Of a DNA stretch of 64,000 nt, positions 11,338 through 21,155 are shown in pieces. Every line of letters begins with the position of its first letter. The first letter of the stretch is position 1. The stretch comes from Guillardia theta CCMP2712 (lineage: Eukaryota > Cryptophyceae > Pyrenomonadales > Geminigeraceae). The stretch is taken from assembly GCF_000315625.1 (NCBI RefSeq), contig NW_005434637.1, positions 443,985 through 507,984 of the forward strand. Direction: 5' to 3'. The position numbers were made by a program, and so were the translations under genes. A model generated the notes under the pieces. The model was not told the origin of the DNA and did not search any database. It saw only the letters and a list, made by a program, of their open reading frames with translations.

Positions 11338-12271
11338 TCAGAACAGGGCCCTGCTGGTCACATCCTTAACCTCCTTCCCCTCGGACGCCCACTTGAGGAG
11401 CGGGTCGGTGAGTTGTGTCTGTACGAACTTCTCGAACCCTTCAGCGTCATCGAGCATGAAGTTTGAGGCGATCATCATAGTGTTCCCCTCCCCCCCTTCC
11501 ACCAGGGTTGCCACCTCCTTCCAGAAAGCCTCCTCAAACACGTCAGCCGCTGCATGCGGCATGAAGCAGACTTCACCTGCTGCAGCTCGAACTGGTGCTC
11601 AGCGGGTGTGACGGTGTAGCGCTTGACCGAGAGGAGGATGCGGCCGATCTCCACAAAGTCCTCCTCGTTGTCGATGTGGTAGATCATCAAGTTCTGAAAC
11701 CAGTCAAGAACCCTGTTCATCACCTGCTCGGGATTTCCGGTCACCTACGCTCAACCGTGCCAGTAGCTAGTACCTGCTGCTCTGAGACGGTGGACCGTGC
11801 GGCCTGGGAGCTCGTGGGACCCAGCTGCCTCTTGAAAGTGAAGCAGGGCTGAGGAGCGCTCTCGAGCACGCTGAGGTCAGAGAAGCCGCACGCCGACTTG
11901 AGGTGCTTTGCCATGTCGTCAAACTTGCTGCCTGCACTCTTGCAGTTGGGAGCCACGAAAACGACCTGGGAGTCCTTCTTTCCGCCGCCCAATGACTGGG
12001 AGAAGAAATCCGACATGACCGTGGCGTCAGTCTTGGAGGCTGCGCACACGTACTCGCAATCTTTTGGCGCGCCGTTCCATTCCTGCACAGCCTTGATGGC
12101 TGCCTCAGGCAGGATGCTCGCCATTCTCAGAGAAACCCCCCTGGATGCCTGCGATCTCAGCCCCTTCATCTCGAGCAAGTGAGACGCTGCATGGACCGAT
12201 GGGATCATGAACGCGATACCTTCCGCCATGCATGCGCACAGAAGCAGCGCAATCTCCAAGCATCGCGCCAT
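11338..12271 (-). CDS. Plastid-targeted protein of unknown function
   Basis: Starts MARCLEIALLLCACMAEG, a good signal peptide, followed by IAFMIPSVHAA, the aromatic-first transit peptide seen in secondary plastids (family knowledge). Exon 1 is 12271-11774; a 50-nt intron (11773-11724) joins it to exon 2 starting VMNRVLDWFQN. Mature part: an alpha/beta-looking region with PKDCEYVCAASKTD and SQVVFVAPNC, then helical regions (NEEDFVEIGRILLSVK; GFEKFVQTQLTDPLLKW). Oddity: exon 2 ends in one frame (HQFELQQ, about 11580) and the C-terminal part (AAADVFEEAFWKEV onward to RALF at 11338) is in another, and no GT-AG intron restores the frame. An indel in the assembly, an unusual intron or a recent mutation are the options. 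No family recognised. Confidence 0.6.
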
Positions 12272-12634
12272 GGCCTCCCCCTACAACCCCTACCTTTGAC
12301 TACCCCCACCCTGTGATTCCTTAGTATTCACCCACCCGTCTCACCCCCCGGTCATGCACTACCCTGAATTACAGCTAGACAAGTACCCCTTCTGTCCAAG
12401 GACTTTTACAGGTGACCGGGTCTGCCTCAAAGCTTTCGAACAACCAAGAAGAGTACAAGATCTACAAGTCTATTAGAGGTTGCCACTGCCTCATGTATCT
12501 CGCTGAGGCGGATTGGTTCGTTGATTCAACACTCAGAAAGGATCAGTATCACTGGTGACAACTGCAGCAGCGCCCTTGCAAACATCTTGCAGATTTATTA
12601 TCAAAGGAATAATGTCTCGAGCTCTTGACGTCGC
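12272..12634. promoter_or_regulatory. Upstream region of the plastid protein gene / downstream of CPOX
   Basis: 363 bp holding the 5' side of the plastid-targeted gene (-) and the 3' end of CPOX (-). It contains C-rich words CCCCCTACAACCCCTACC (12275-12293) and CTACCCCCACCC (12300-12312), members of the G-rich motif class that recurs upstream of genes in this window. Regulatory role is inference. Confidence 0.35.
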
Positions 12635-14566
12635 TCAAACCCAGTCTCTGGGGTTGCGGAACACTTCCAACACCTCAGCCTCCTTGGAACCCGGCTCAGG
12701 CTGTTGCAACGGTCAGCACAAGGAAGCGGCCTGCCGAGGTGGAGCCTTACCCTGTGATCGTACTCCCACCTGGCAGTCTCGGGAAGAGACATGAGGATAG
12801 ACTCGATGCGCCCACCTTCACCGCCAAGTCACATACAACTCACCACCAACAAACTCAGCTTACCGGTCTTCAATCCAAAGATGGTGCCACGGTCATAGAC
12901 CAGGTTGAACTCCACATACCTTCCACCTGCCGTATCAGGATCAATCCGAGTCGTATGCGACATCCGACGGCTAGCAGCGACAAGCACCCACGTCTCATCA
13001 GTTGCCACTCCTTCTCCTTCTGGGTGAAAGGGTCGTTCTTGTGGGCCTCGACGATGGGCAGGTATGCCTTTGGAACGTTCATCGCACACTCCTGCATCGG
13101 ACAGGATCAATCCGAGCTGAGGATCCTCTGCCTGCCAGACCTTTGCGAACTCGAAGATCTTCTCAGGATCTCTATCATTCAAGTCATCGAAGAAGATGCC
13201 GCCAAGCCCTCGGGTCTCGCCACGGTGCCTGCAAGCGAGATGTGAGCAGGGCCATCACAGCTGCATCGACAGGGACAAGCGGGGGAGAAGCAAAGTCAGA
13301 AAGTTGAGTGAGTGGCGTTACTTGATGAAAAAATATTCGTCTGCCCACTTCTTGAACCTGACAGTGACACGTCAGCAATGAAACGAAGGAAGAGGCTCAT
13401 CCTCACTTGGGGTAGAACTCAGGGTCGTGCTTGTCGCAGACCTCCTTGTAGGTGCCATGGAAGTACTTCATGTCGTCAACATTGAGGTAGGCGGGGGTAA
13501 TGTCGGTTCCTCCTCCGAACCACCAGACTCCTCCCTCAGTTTCCTGCACGCCGTCAACTTGTTGCCCGTCTGCTACAGCACTCTGACTCGTCACTCACAA
13601 AGTATCTGTAGTTGAAGTGCATGGTTGGGCAATGAGGATTCTTAGGATGCATGACCTGCAGTCCGAATCCTTCAGTGGACCAGCACGGCATCAAAGCCTC
13701 GTGTACCGAGCTCAGACCGCAGGCAAAGAACGGGACTCTCTCGCCAGGAGCGTACCCCTTGGCACGGTCGGTGGCGCCAAATTTGAGACGATCGTTGGCA
13801 GCCTGCAGAGTAATCAGCTCAGCTCAGCTCAGCATCCTCTTCCTTGTTGGCATCTCACCTGCAGAGCTTCCGAAGGCATGCTTCCGTACACAACGGACAA
13901 GTTGCAACCCGCTTTCTCCCAGACCTGTTCACTCTGTCATCAACCTTGTCTCGCTCACCTTGCAGCCATACCTTTCCGCCCGTCAACACCCTGGAGATAC
14001 CTCCTCCGCCTCCCTCACGAGTCCAAGCATCTGTCTGGAACTTGGCGCCTCCATCAACATTCTCGACCGACTTGCCTGTCGAAAGGTCAGTCATCAGACT
14101 GCATCAGACTGCAGCATGAAGAGCTCCGCCGCAGAGGGACAAGATCGTATCAGAGATGATGAGAGATCAACAGACTTACAAATGTAATCCTGAGCTTCTC
14201 TGAGCATCTTCTCGAACTTAGCGCGCATGGCAGTGTTGGCGGTGCCATCCCTGCATAAGGTGTCCGGAGCCTTATCAACAGCCTGAAACAAGTCTGAGTC
14301 TGACGAGCAGCACATTGACCATCAAAGCTCTGTCCTCTCACCTTGTGGCTGTCGAAGCCGAGCCCCTCTGACTTCTGGTCCGGCTTCGTGGCCGTAGCGC
14401 GCAGGGCTCTAGCCCAGGAAAGAGGATATGCTCTGCGAGACTTGGATACAGAGGAGGCAAAATTTGTCCTGATGCCAGACAGGGAGGAGGGAGAGGTGAC
14501 GTATGCCGAAGAGAGCGCAGCCTGCGCCAGGAGCGCGAGGGGCAGGAGGGCGGCAGCACCGCTCAT
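12635..14566 (-). CDS. CPOX: Coproporphyrinogen III oxidase (oxygen-dependent), plastid-targeted
   Basis: Converts coproporphyrinogen III to protoporphyrinogen IX in heme and chlorophyll synthesis. Thirteen exons give 401 residues: 14566-14342, 14282-14180, 14075-13972, 13924-13859, 13802-13707, 13655-13599, 13543-13407, 13357-13322, 13228-13141, 13091-12992, 12926-12864, 12815-12751, 12700-12635. N-terminus [20 protein letters not shown] is a signal peptide, then YVTSPSSL, a transit-like Ser-rich region to about residue 70. Family signatures: [76 protein letters not shown], and [20 protein letters not shown], ending [10 protein letters not shown]. The His in HPKNPH and the FNYRYFE block are conserved in the family. 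One intron (13706-13656, 51 nt) has no stop and keeps frame, so an annotation without splicing would wrongly add 17 residues between SS and VMHPKNPH. Confidence 0.96.
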
Positions 14567-14841
14567 CCTGCAGGGAACTAGCATGGAGGCCGTCGTTATC
14601 TCGTCAGTCTTGCTACAGGCGTAAAAAGGGGTCGGGCCATCCCCTGAATTAATTCCAATGCGTCGGGCCAACCCCATGTTCACTGGCAATGTCCCTGACC
14701 ACATCCCCCAACTGACCATCGGGCGCGCGCCATGGACTGCGCCATGGAACGCAACAGAGGGGGACGGGATGGACATAGGATGGGCAGGGCAAAGTGAAAG
14801 TTAGGATAGGCCAGAAGACAGGAAGAAGATAAAACGACGCG
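14567..14841. promoter_or_regulatory. Divergent promoter between CPOX and the FKBP-TPR gene
   Basis: 275 bp between ATGs of two divergent genes. An ORF that extends CPOX upstream to 14776 exists, but the residues before MSGAAALL are not signal-like and include a Met-Leu-Val-Pro-Cys-Arg lead, so the start at 14566 is preferred. No clear core promoter element seen. Confidence 0.35.
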
Positions 14842-17246
14842 ATGATGATGCTAGAACGGCATTCCAGCAAGAGGAAGGTGGAGTTACTTGTTCTGTTCCT
14901 GTTTCACGCTATCTCCGACATCGGGATCGTTTGGTCTTCAAATGGATTGCGTTTTGCACAACCCGCGTTTCCTCATCTCTCCTCGAAGATCTTGTGCCAA
15001 CGTCTCTGTTTGCCTGCATGTTCAACGCACGAGCATGCATCGCAGGAGAGGTCAGAACTATCAAGCGCTGAAACACATTGCCTTCCCCCGAAGCAGAGCC
15101 ATACTCGGATGCCTCAAATGCGACTGAGAGGAGGATCACATACATTGGTTCAAACTAAAAGTCATACGATAGGAGAGGACATCCTCGGCGATGGAGGAAT
15201 CATCAAAAGAAAGATCCGAAATTCGACTTCGGACGCATCTCCCAAGACGGACGACTTCGTTTACATCCACTACCGTTGCTACAATGCGAGCTCAACAGTC
15301 CCTTTCGATGACTCTCGAACTAACGACGAGAGGAACAACGAGCCGTTCGGGTTTCTTCTGGGCAGGGGAGACGTCATGAAGGCATGGGAGATCGCCGTGT
15401 CGACCATGAAGGCGGGCGAGGTTTCACTCTTCTTCATTCGGAATGAGTACACGTTTGCTGCCGACGGGAGCCGGTTGAAAGGATTGTTCTCTCTCGCATC
15501 TCCCAACCATGCTAAGGCTGTCCCGCACGACGCAGACATCCTCTGTGAGATCGAGCTGGTGGAGTTCGGAAGGGGAAGGTCCTGCACCAAGGACAGGAAG
15601 GTGCGCTTGTTCGAGCTCGCAGATCGTGCTCCGCTGCCGACGTTCGACCGCCCTAAGTTCCAGTACATCGACGAGGTTGAGCTGAAGTTGTCTGTGAGTG
15701 TTGCAGGCGAGAAGCTCATCGAGCATGAGGAAGTCCCTGCTCGGTATCCGTTCGGCAGGGGAGTCTTGCCTCCCGGCCTCGAGCTGGTCATCAACGAGTA
15801 TCTGTTCCCCAACGTAACCACAAGGTTGCACCTCGTTGATGAGTGGGGCCTCAACTGCTCGCTCTTCCGAAACATGTCCTCGACGAGGAGAGACCTGATG
15901 CCGACAGCGGACATGTCGGACACGAGCTCGGCGGTTGTCATGGACGTCAACGTTACGCTGGTGGACTGGAACACAAGATATCCAGTCGATGATCTCCCCT
16001 CAGGATGGATCAAGTGCGTAGGGTTGCAGGCTCGGATGTGGTCCGCGGCGTCACTGGAGGAGGCACAGTGGAGGTGGGACAGTCACTGGACAGGACAGCT
16101 CTACGATGAGATTATAGATGATGGGACTGAGACGATACTGTCTTTCCGGATGCGAGCGATCAAGAATTCGAGCCACGTAATCCTCTACCAGAGGAAATTT
16201 GTCGAGTGCGAGATCGGGGACGGGAGGCTGCCTGCTGCGGTCGAGATGTCGCTGCCGAGGTTGAAGGTCGGGCAGAGAGGAACGATCTCCTTCTCCAAGG
16301 CTTCGGGTTTGTACCGCTGCAGGGACGCGGAGGAGGAGCTGGAGAGTTTGCTCGAGACTGCGTCGGACATGGCAATGATCGAGTTCGACGTGATCGTACA
16401 TGCTGCGGTCAAGAGCATGGCAGCTTCCAACCTCACCAAGAAGCTCCTCATGGCCAATGAGAGAAAGCTCATCGGCAACAGATTCTTCAAACTGGGCCTG
16501 ACGTTTGCGGCGGAGAACAAGTACAACGTGAGCAATCTTTGACCCTGGATTTCTTGATTCTTGTCCATCCTTCTCTTCCACTTCATCTCCGTCCTCATAT
16601 CTTCAGTGCTGATTTCTGTTTCCCGCACTCCTCTTTGCTATCGCTGTTGTCTTGTTTACGACCTCAACTACCTCCTACTACTCGACTTTCTCCTCCTCCT
16701 CCTTCTCCTCCACTCTGACAGTCTTTTTGCAGGCTGCCATGCTTCACTTGAACTTTGAGGAGCTCGAGAACTCCGATGAAATCCTCGACGCCACCACATA
16801 CGAAGTGTCAGCGATAGAAGACGCAGAAAAGAAAGAACTAATGGAGGCTCAGGGGAATGTCTACTTGAATCTTGCAGGTTTTCAATACCCTCCATCTCCT
16901 CCTTCATCCTTGCCTTCTTGTATTCTTCACTTGCTTCCTCTCTCTTCCCCCCCGTCCTCTTCCTCTTGCTAACTTTGTTCTGCCCGCAGCATGCCAACGC
17001 CGTCTAGGCAATCCAAATCTCGCCGTCAAGTTCTGCGATCTCACGCTCGACATTTCTCCTCGCCTCTCGCAGCAGCTCCGCTGCAAGGCGAACAGATGGA
17101 AGGCGCTCGCCCTCCTAGAGGACGACAAGTATGAGCTGGCCAAAAAGGCGGCCGAAAAGGCGGCCGAGATTGACCCCGACAACGAGGAGGTGCTCAGTAT
17201 GCAGCGAAGGGTCGTAGCACATCACAACGAGCTGATGAAGAGGTGA
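14842..17246 (+). CDS. FKBP-type peptidyl-prolyl isomerase with C-terminal TPRs, membrane- or secretory-targeted
   Basis: Three exons: 14842-16527, 16733-16877, 16990-17246; 695 residues. The N-terminus (KVELLVLFLFHAISDIGIVW) is a signal peptide or anchor. Residues about 115-245 form an FKBP domain: ILGDGGIIKRKI, DDFVYIHYRCYN, FGFLLGRGDVMKAWEIAV, and VSLFFIRNEYTFAA. A second, more diverged FKBP-like block with YPFGRGVLPPGLELVI lies at about 270-345, and WDSHWTGQLYDEI onward may be a third. TPR helices start at KLIGNRFFKLGLTFA and continue through NVYLNLAACQRRLGN and CKANRWKALALLEDDKYELAKKA. This is the multi-FKBP/TPR layout of the FKBP4/5 and plant ROF group, which binds Hsp90 through TPRs; a secretory signal is unusual for it. 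Several Asn-X-Ser/Thr sites fit an ER or plastid-periphery location (inference). Confidence 0.88.
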
Positions 17247-17335
17247 GGAAGTTGGATGCTGTTTCTGTCGCTGACTTCCTGATGTTTCATTGCACAAGGC
17301 AACGGAGCACTTGGGGTTCTATATTTAAGAAAAAA

Positions 17336-17362
17336 TAAAGAGAGAGAGAGAGAGAGAGAGAC
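17336..17362 (+). repeat. (AG)n dinucleotide repeat
   Basis: About 12 AG units in the 160-bp space between the convergent FKBP-TPR and symporter genes. Confidence 0.9.
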
Positions 17363-17406
17363 TAAAGAATGAATAGCTAGACAAAGAAAACTCCAACCTA
17401 AACTTG

Positions 17407-17566
17407 TCAAACGTTGAAATTCCCTTCCAATTCTATCTCCTTCTTACTTAGCGTTATCACTTTCATTGCTTCCAAAGGCACTTGCTCAAAAATTTCTTTC
17501 AGTTCTTTCTGCTCTTGCTCTTGCTCTTGCTCTTGCTCTAGCTCTTGCTTTTGACCTCTGCAAAGA

Positions 17567-17629
<63 letters not shown>

Positions 17630-19275
17630 CTTGCCCTGCGCTGCTTCCTCTGCTGGGTAACCTTGATAACGTTTTCAGCTCGACCGTGAAAGACCTTGAG
17701 CTTGCCTATACTCGCATCCATGGCCTTGTTGATTCCATCTTGCACGTTGGAGGGCAGGAGGCTACCGAAGACGAGGAGGACGAGGCCAACGAACATGGCG
17801 TACCACAGACAGTCCACCCGATGCAGCATCCATCCTCCGCTGCCTTCACCCATGGGAGTAGAGACGGACAGGCAGAAGACGAGGGTGTAAGTGAAGACAC
17901 CAGAAAGCATCGACATGGCTGCCCCGACCGCCGTCGCTCGCTTCCAGTATATCCCCGCGGTAAGGGGCCAGAAGAGGCCGACGAGGAGCCAGACAGAGCT
18001 GAGGTTGACGAAGTCTGAGATGCTCTCCATGGCAAAGGTAAAGCCCCATGAGACGAGCGCGAAGACGACGGTGGTGATGCGGCTGTACTGCAGGAGCTTC
18101 GACGGGTCCGAGTCAGAATAGTAAGGGCGCATTATATTCATCGAGATCAGCACGCCCGCAGCAAGGAGGGTGCCGGAGGACGTCGACATGATGGCGCTGG
18201 TGTAGGCGGCGTAGAACAAGACGTTAGTCACGTCGTCTGTGTACTTCTTCATCACGTCGAGGATCAGGCCTTCGTCGAGAGCTGATATGTCTGCCTCCTC
18301 GCACCCCATAACGTTCCCGCAGGTAGCGAGGTAATATTCCTTCCTCGCCACGAGCCCGATGAACAGGGGCATCTGAGCGGCAACGATGTAGAGGCAGCCG
18401 GCAACGATTGAGGCCACGACCGCAAAGAAGGGCGAACGAGCTGCGTTCATCCTCTCATAGATGTCTTGCGAGGGAATAGACCCGATGCCGATATAGCTCC
18501 ATTGAGCAATGAAGTTGAGAACGCCGCGGAAGGGACCGTAATAGTCTCCCTCCACGCCCACATTTGGCTGCATCCTCTCTTGATAAGTTGAGTAGGCCCC
18601 AAGAAATGTAGTCTCTGTCCTCCCCCCCAGCTCTACCGAAGCGATGATCAAGCACACAACGATCACGATACTCTCAAACGTTTCTGTCCATGCCACTGCA
18701 ATCATCCCTCCTCGAAAGGTGTACAGAGTGATGAGGCCAGTCATGATAACACTTCCAAGATCCTTCTGCATCCCCCACGTTCGATCAGCGATCAGTGAAA
18801 GGCCTTTGATTTGTCCTGCGGTCCACATGAGGTATCCTATAGTATTGATGATCGCACTCAGTACGCCGACTTTGGGTCCGAACCTCTCGACGTAGAAGTC
18901 AGACAGCGTCAAGTTGTTTGTCTTGTAGAGAGGTCGAGCATAGAAGATCCCGTAGAGTATCAAGCACAGCGCTGCTCCGTAAGGGTCAGCAACGACATCC
19001 CCACTCAGTCCCCCTGCCGCCATATTGAACGATGCGCCCAGAGTGGCTTCTGCTCCAAAGAACATGGAGAACATGGAGGAGACCGTGACAAAAAGAGGCA
19101 GACTTCTTCCTGCGGCAGGCAGAGGTTGGGAATGGCACATGACACGTCAAGTTTTACCTGCCAGGACGAAATCCTGTACGTTTGTAATGTGCTTGGAGAC
19201 GTAGACACCAATAAGCAGCGTCAGGAACAGATAAGGTATCGTGAACCCAAAGACAGCTGCATCGAAGCTGGACAT
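17407..19275 (-). CDS. Sodium:solute symporter (SSS family) with Gln-Glu repeat tail
   Basis: Two exons, 19275-19158 and 19109-17407, separated by a 48-nt intron; 606 residues. Exon 1 (MSSFDAAVFGFTIPYLFLTL then NVQDFVLAG) gives the first membrane helix and the VLAGRSLPLF start of the SSS core. Further hydrophobic segments fit about 13 helices (e.g. FFGAEATLGASFN, LIADRTWG region, NFIAQWSYIGIGSIPSQDIYER, FYAAYTSAIMSTSSGTLLAAG, WGFTFAMESISDFV). The WSYIGIG..SQDIYER and SAIMSTSSG stretches are typical SSS cores that line the sodium and substrate sites. Substrate is not predictable (choline, proline, urea and sugars occur in the family). The tail after WYAMFVGLVLLVFGSLL holds runs of alternating Gln-Glu, which is intrinsically disordered. 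An upstream in-frame Met at 19470 exists; I chose 19275 because it gives a clean first helix. Confidence 0.88.
17512..17635 (-). repeat. Hexanucleotide repeat coding Gln-Glu runs
   Basis: Two blocks of CTGCTC or CTTGCT-type hexamers on the plus strand (about 17512-17540 and 17570-17632), in frame inside the symporter gene, encoding alternating Gln and Glu. Likely length-variable between strains (inference). Confidence 0.9.
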
Positions 19276-20244
19276 TCCCCAAAGCTGAGAGCCTCTCGTG
19301 CGGTTCCGAAGGATGTTGAAGGCCCAGGACAGGAGGAACAGAAGCTGTTGCAGGGGAGTGTGCGGGGGGAACGCTGTGTTGAAATCGCGAGTTTTCGTGA
19401 CTCTGGTTTTGTACCCCCTAGACCTCCGGGTCCTAGGAAGATGGAACCCTTTTGATCTGCATATCATCATCGAGGCTCGTAACCCTACATTAAGACACTT
19501 TTGAGCCGTGACGTGGCAGGCGGGCCCGCCGGGCCCGCCGGTTTGTCCGTACCCGGCCCGCCCCAGCTCTCGATCCGGAAATGGTTATGAGCGGGGATGT
19601 GGTTTCGTCATGACGTCGGCCAGAATATCGCTATGTCCAGCAGAAGATAAAGGAGGAAGGGAAGGGGCAGGAAGAAGAGCAGGAGGAGCAGGAGGAGCAG
19701 GAGGAGCAGGAGGAGCAGGAGGAGCAGGAGGCGCAGGAGGAGCAGGAGGAGGAGGCAAAGATTTGGTGACGAAGGAAGAAGGAAATAGATGATACCTTTG
19801 AGGAGTCGAAGCTTCAGCTGCTCTAATATGAACCTAATGGTGGCCCGCTATGGGCCGGTGTATTGGTATACATGTTCCAATCAGAGGAGGAAGGGAGAAG
19901 ATAGGATGCACGTAATGCTAGATAACAGAAGATTTTGATATTGTAATTTTGAAGCAAGATGATGATGAGAACATGGGCATGAATGGAGTTTCTGTTGCGA
20001 TCACTGTCGCAAATACCCAGGAACAAACATTATCCTGGTTTCGAAAGCAGCATGAATGAACAAGGAATCGATCAAGGACCAAATTAAAGGGATACAGGGG
20101 CATGCATCATCGTTTGATCCAGAATCCTTGCATTGTAGACGAGAGAAGTGAATGAGATGGCGTGTGTAATTTTGCTGAGAGGAAATGAGCTCGCATTTTC
20201 TCTGATTGACTCCTGATGGCAGTAGCTTGTCGGTGTACGGGAAC
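19276..20244. other. Intergenic region with tandem repeat and GGCC block
   Basis: 969 bp between divergent genes. 19510-19575 is GC-rich (GGGCCCGCCGGGCCCGCC). 19676-19755 is a tandem 9-bp AGGAGCAGG repeat of about nine units, which accidentally opens frames of Gly-Ala-Gly. The remainder to 20244 is AT-richer, without ORFs I can support, and holds the promoter of the SNARE gene. Confidence 0.6.
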
Positions 20245-20995
20245 ATGAGCAAGAAAGGTGCGACATTGCTTTCATCTTCGCTAGCGTCTTCGTAAAGATG
20301 TCACAGGCGGGTCGATCGTGTACTCGCTGATTGCAAGAGAGACGGTTATCCTCGCCGAATATGCAGCAGGGACTGGAAACTTTGCCAGCGTCACCCGCAA
20401 GATCCTGGAGAAGCTGCCGGGAAGCGACAGCAGGATGTCTTACGTGTGCGACCGTCACATCTTTCACATCATGGTGTTTGACGGTCTGACATACATGTGC
20501 ATGGCTGAAGAGGACTTCGGGCGGTGAGAAGAGGAGAGGAGGCAAGTGCGATGTGAAGGTGAGAGGCGTGGCAGGCGTGTAGCCTTTTCCTTCCTGGAGG
20601 ATATCAAGAACAAGTTCCAGAGCTCCTGCGGGAGCCAGGCAAAGACAGCTCTAGCATACGCGTTCAACGAGGAGTTCAGTCGCGTGCTCTGCAAGCAGAT
20701 GGAGTACTTCTCGTCCAGTGGTGAGATGGACAAGATCGACAAGGTGAAGGCGGAGATGGACGACGTCAAGAATGTCATGGTGGACAACATCGAGAAAGTT
20801 CTGAAGCGCGGGGAGAAGATCGAGCTGCTGGTGGACAAGACGGACAACCTGAACCAGCAGAGTATCAGGTTCAAGAAGCACAGCTCTCAGCTGAAGCAAG
20901 CCATGTGGTGGCAGAACGCCAGAATGATGATCTTTGTGGGTGTAGTCGTTGCTGTTGTGTTGGCGATTCTGATCTACTCAATGAGCGGCCATTGA
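20245..20995 (+). CDS. VAMP7-like: R-SNARE of the VAMP7 (longin) family
   Basis: Membrane-fusion protein of endosome/lysosome/plasma-membrane traffic. Three exons: a 13-nt first exon 20245-20257 (MSKKG), then 20307-20523 and 20575-20995, with 49- and 51-nt introns; 216 residues. Longin domain: SIVYSLIARETVILAEYAAG, SVTRKILEKLP, SYVCDRHIFHIMVFDGLTY, EEDFGRRVAFSFLEDIKNKF. R-SNARE motif: KVKAEMDDVKNVMVDNIEKV then LKRGEKIELLVDKTDNL, with the Arg of LKRGE as the zero-layer residue. The C-terminal anchor is MMIFVGVVVAVVLAILIYSM. The start was chosen because the tiny first exon restores frame and gives the expected N-terminus; the longin reading frame itself has no ATG. Confidence 0.95.
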
Positions 20996-21155
20996 GGGGG
21001 AAGTGGCAAGGGGGAGCAGAGCGATAGTTGGATCGTGTTGGCACCTGGTAGGGGGAGGAGGATGGGGAAACGCAAGAAATCTCGAAAGGTAAAATAGCTT
21101 GGCTAGCACAGGTACATGGTTCTAACTAAAACAACACAAAACCGCCTCCTCTCCC

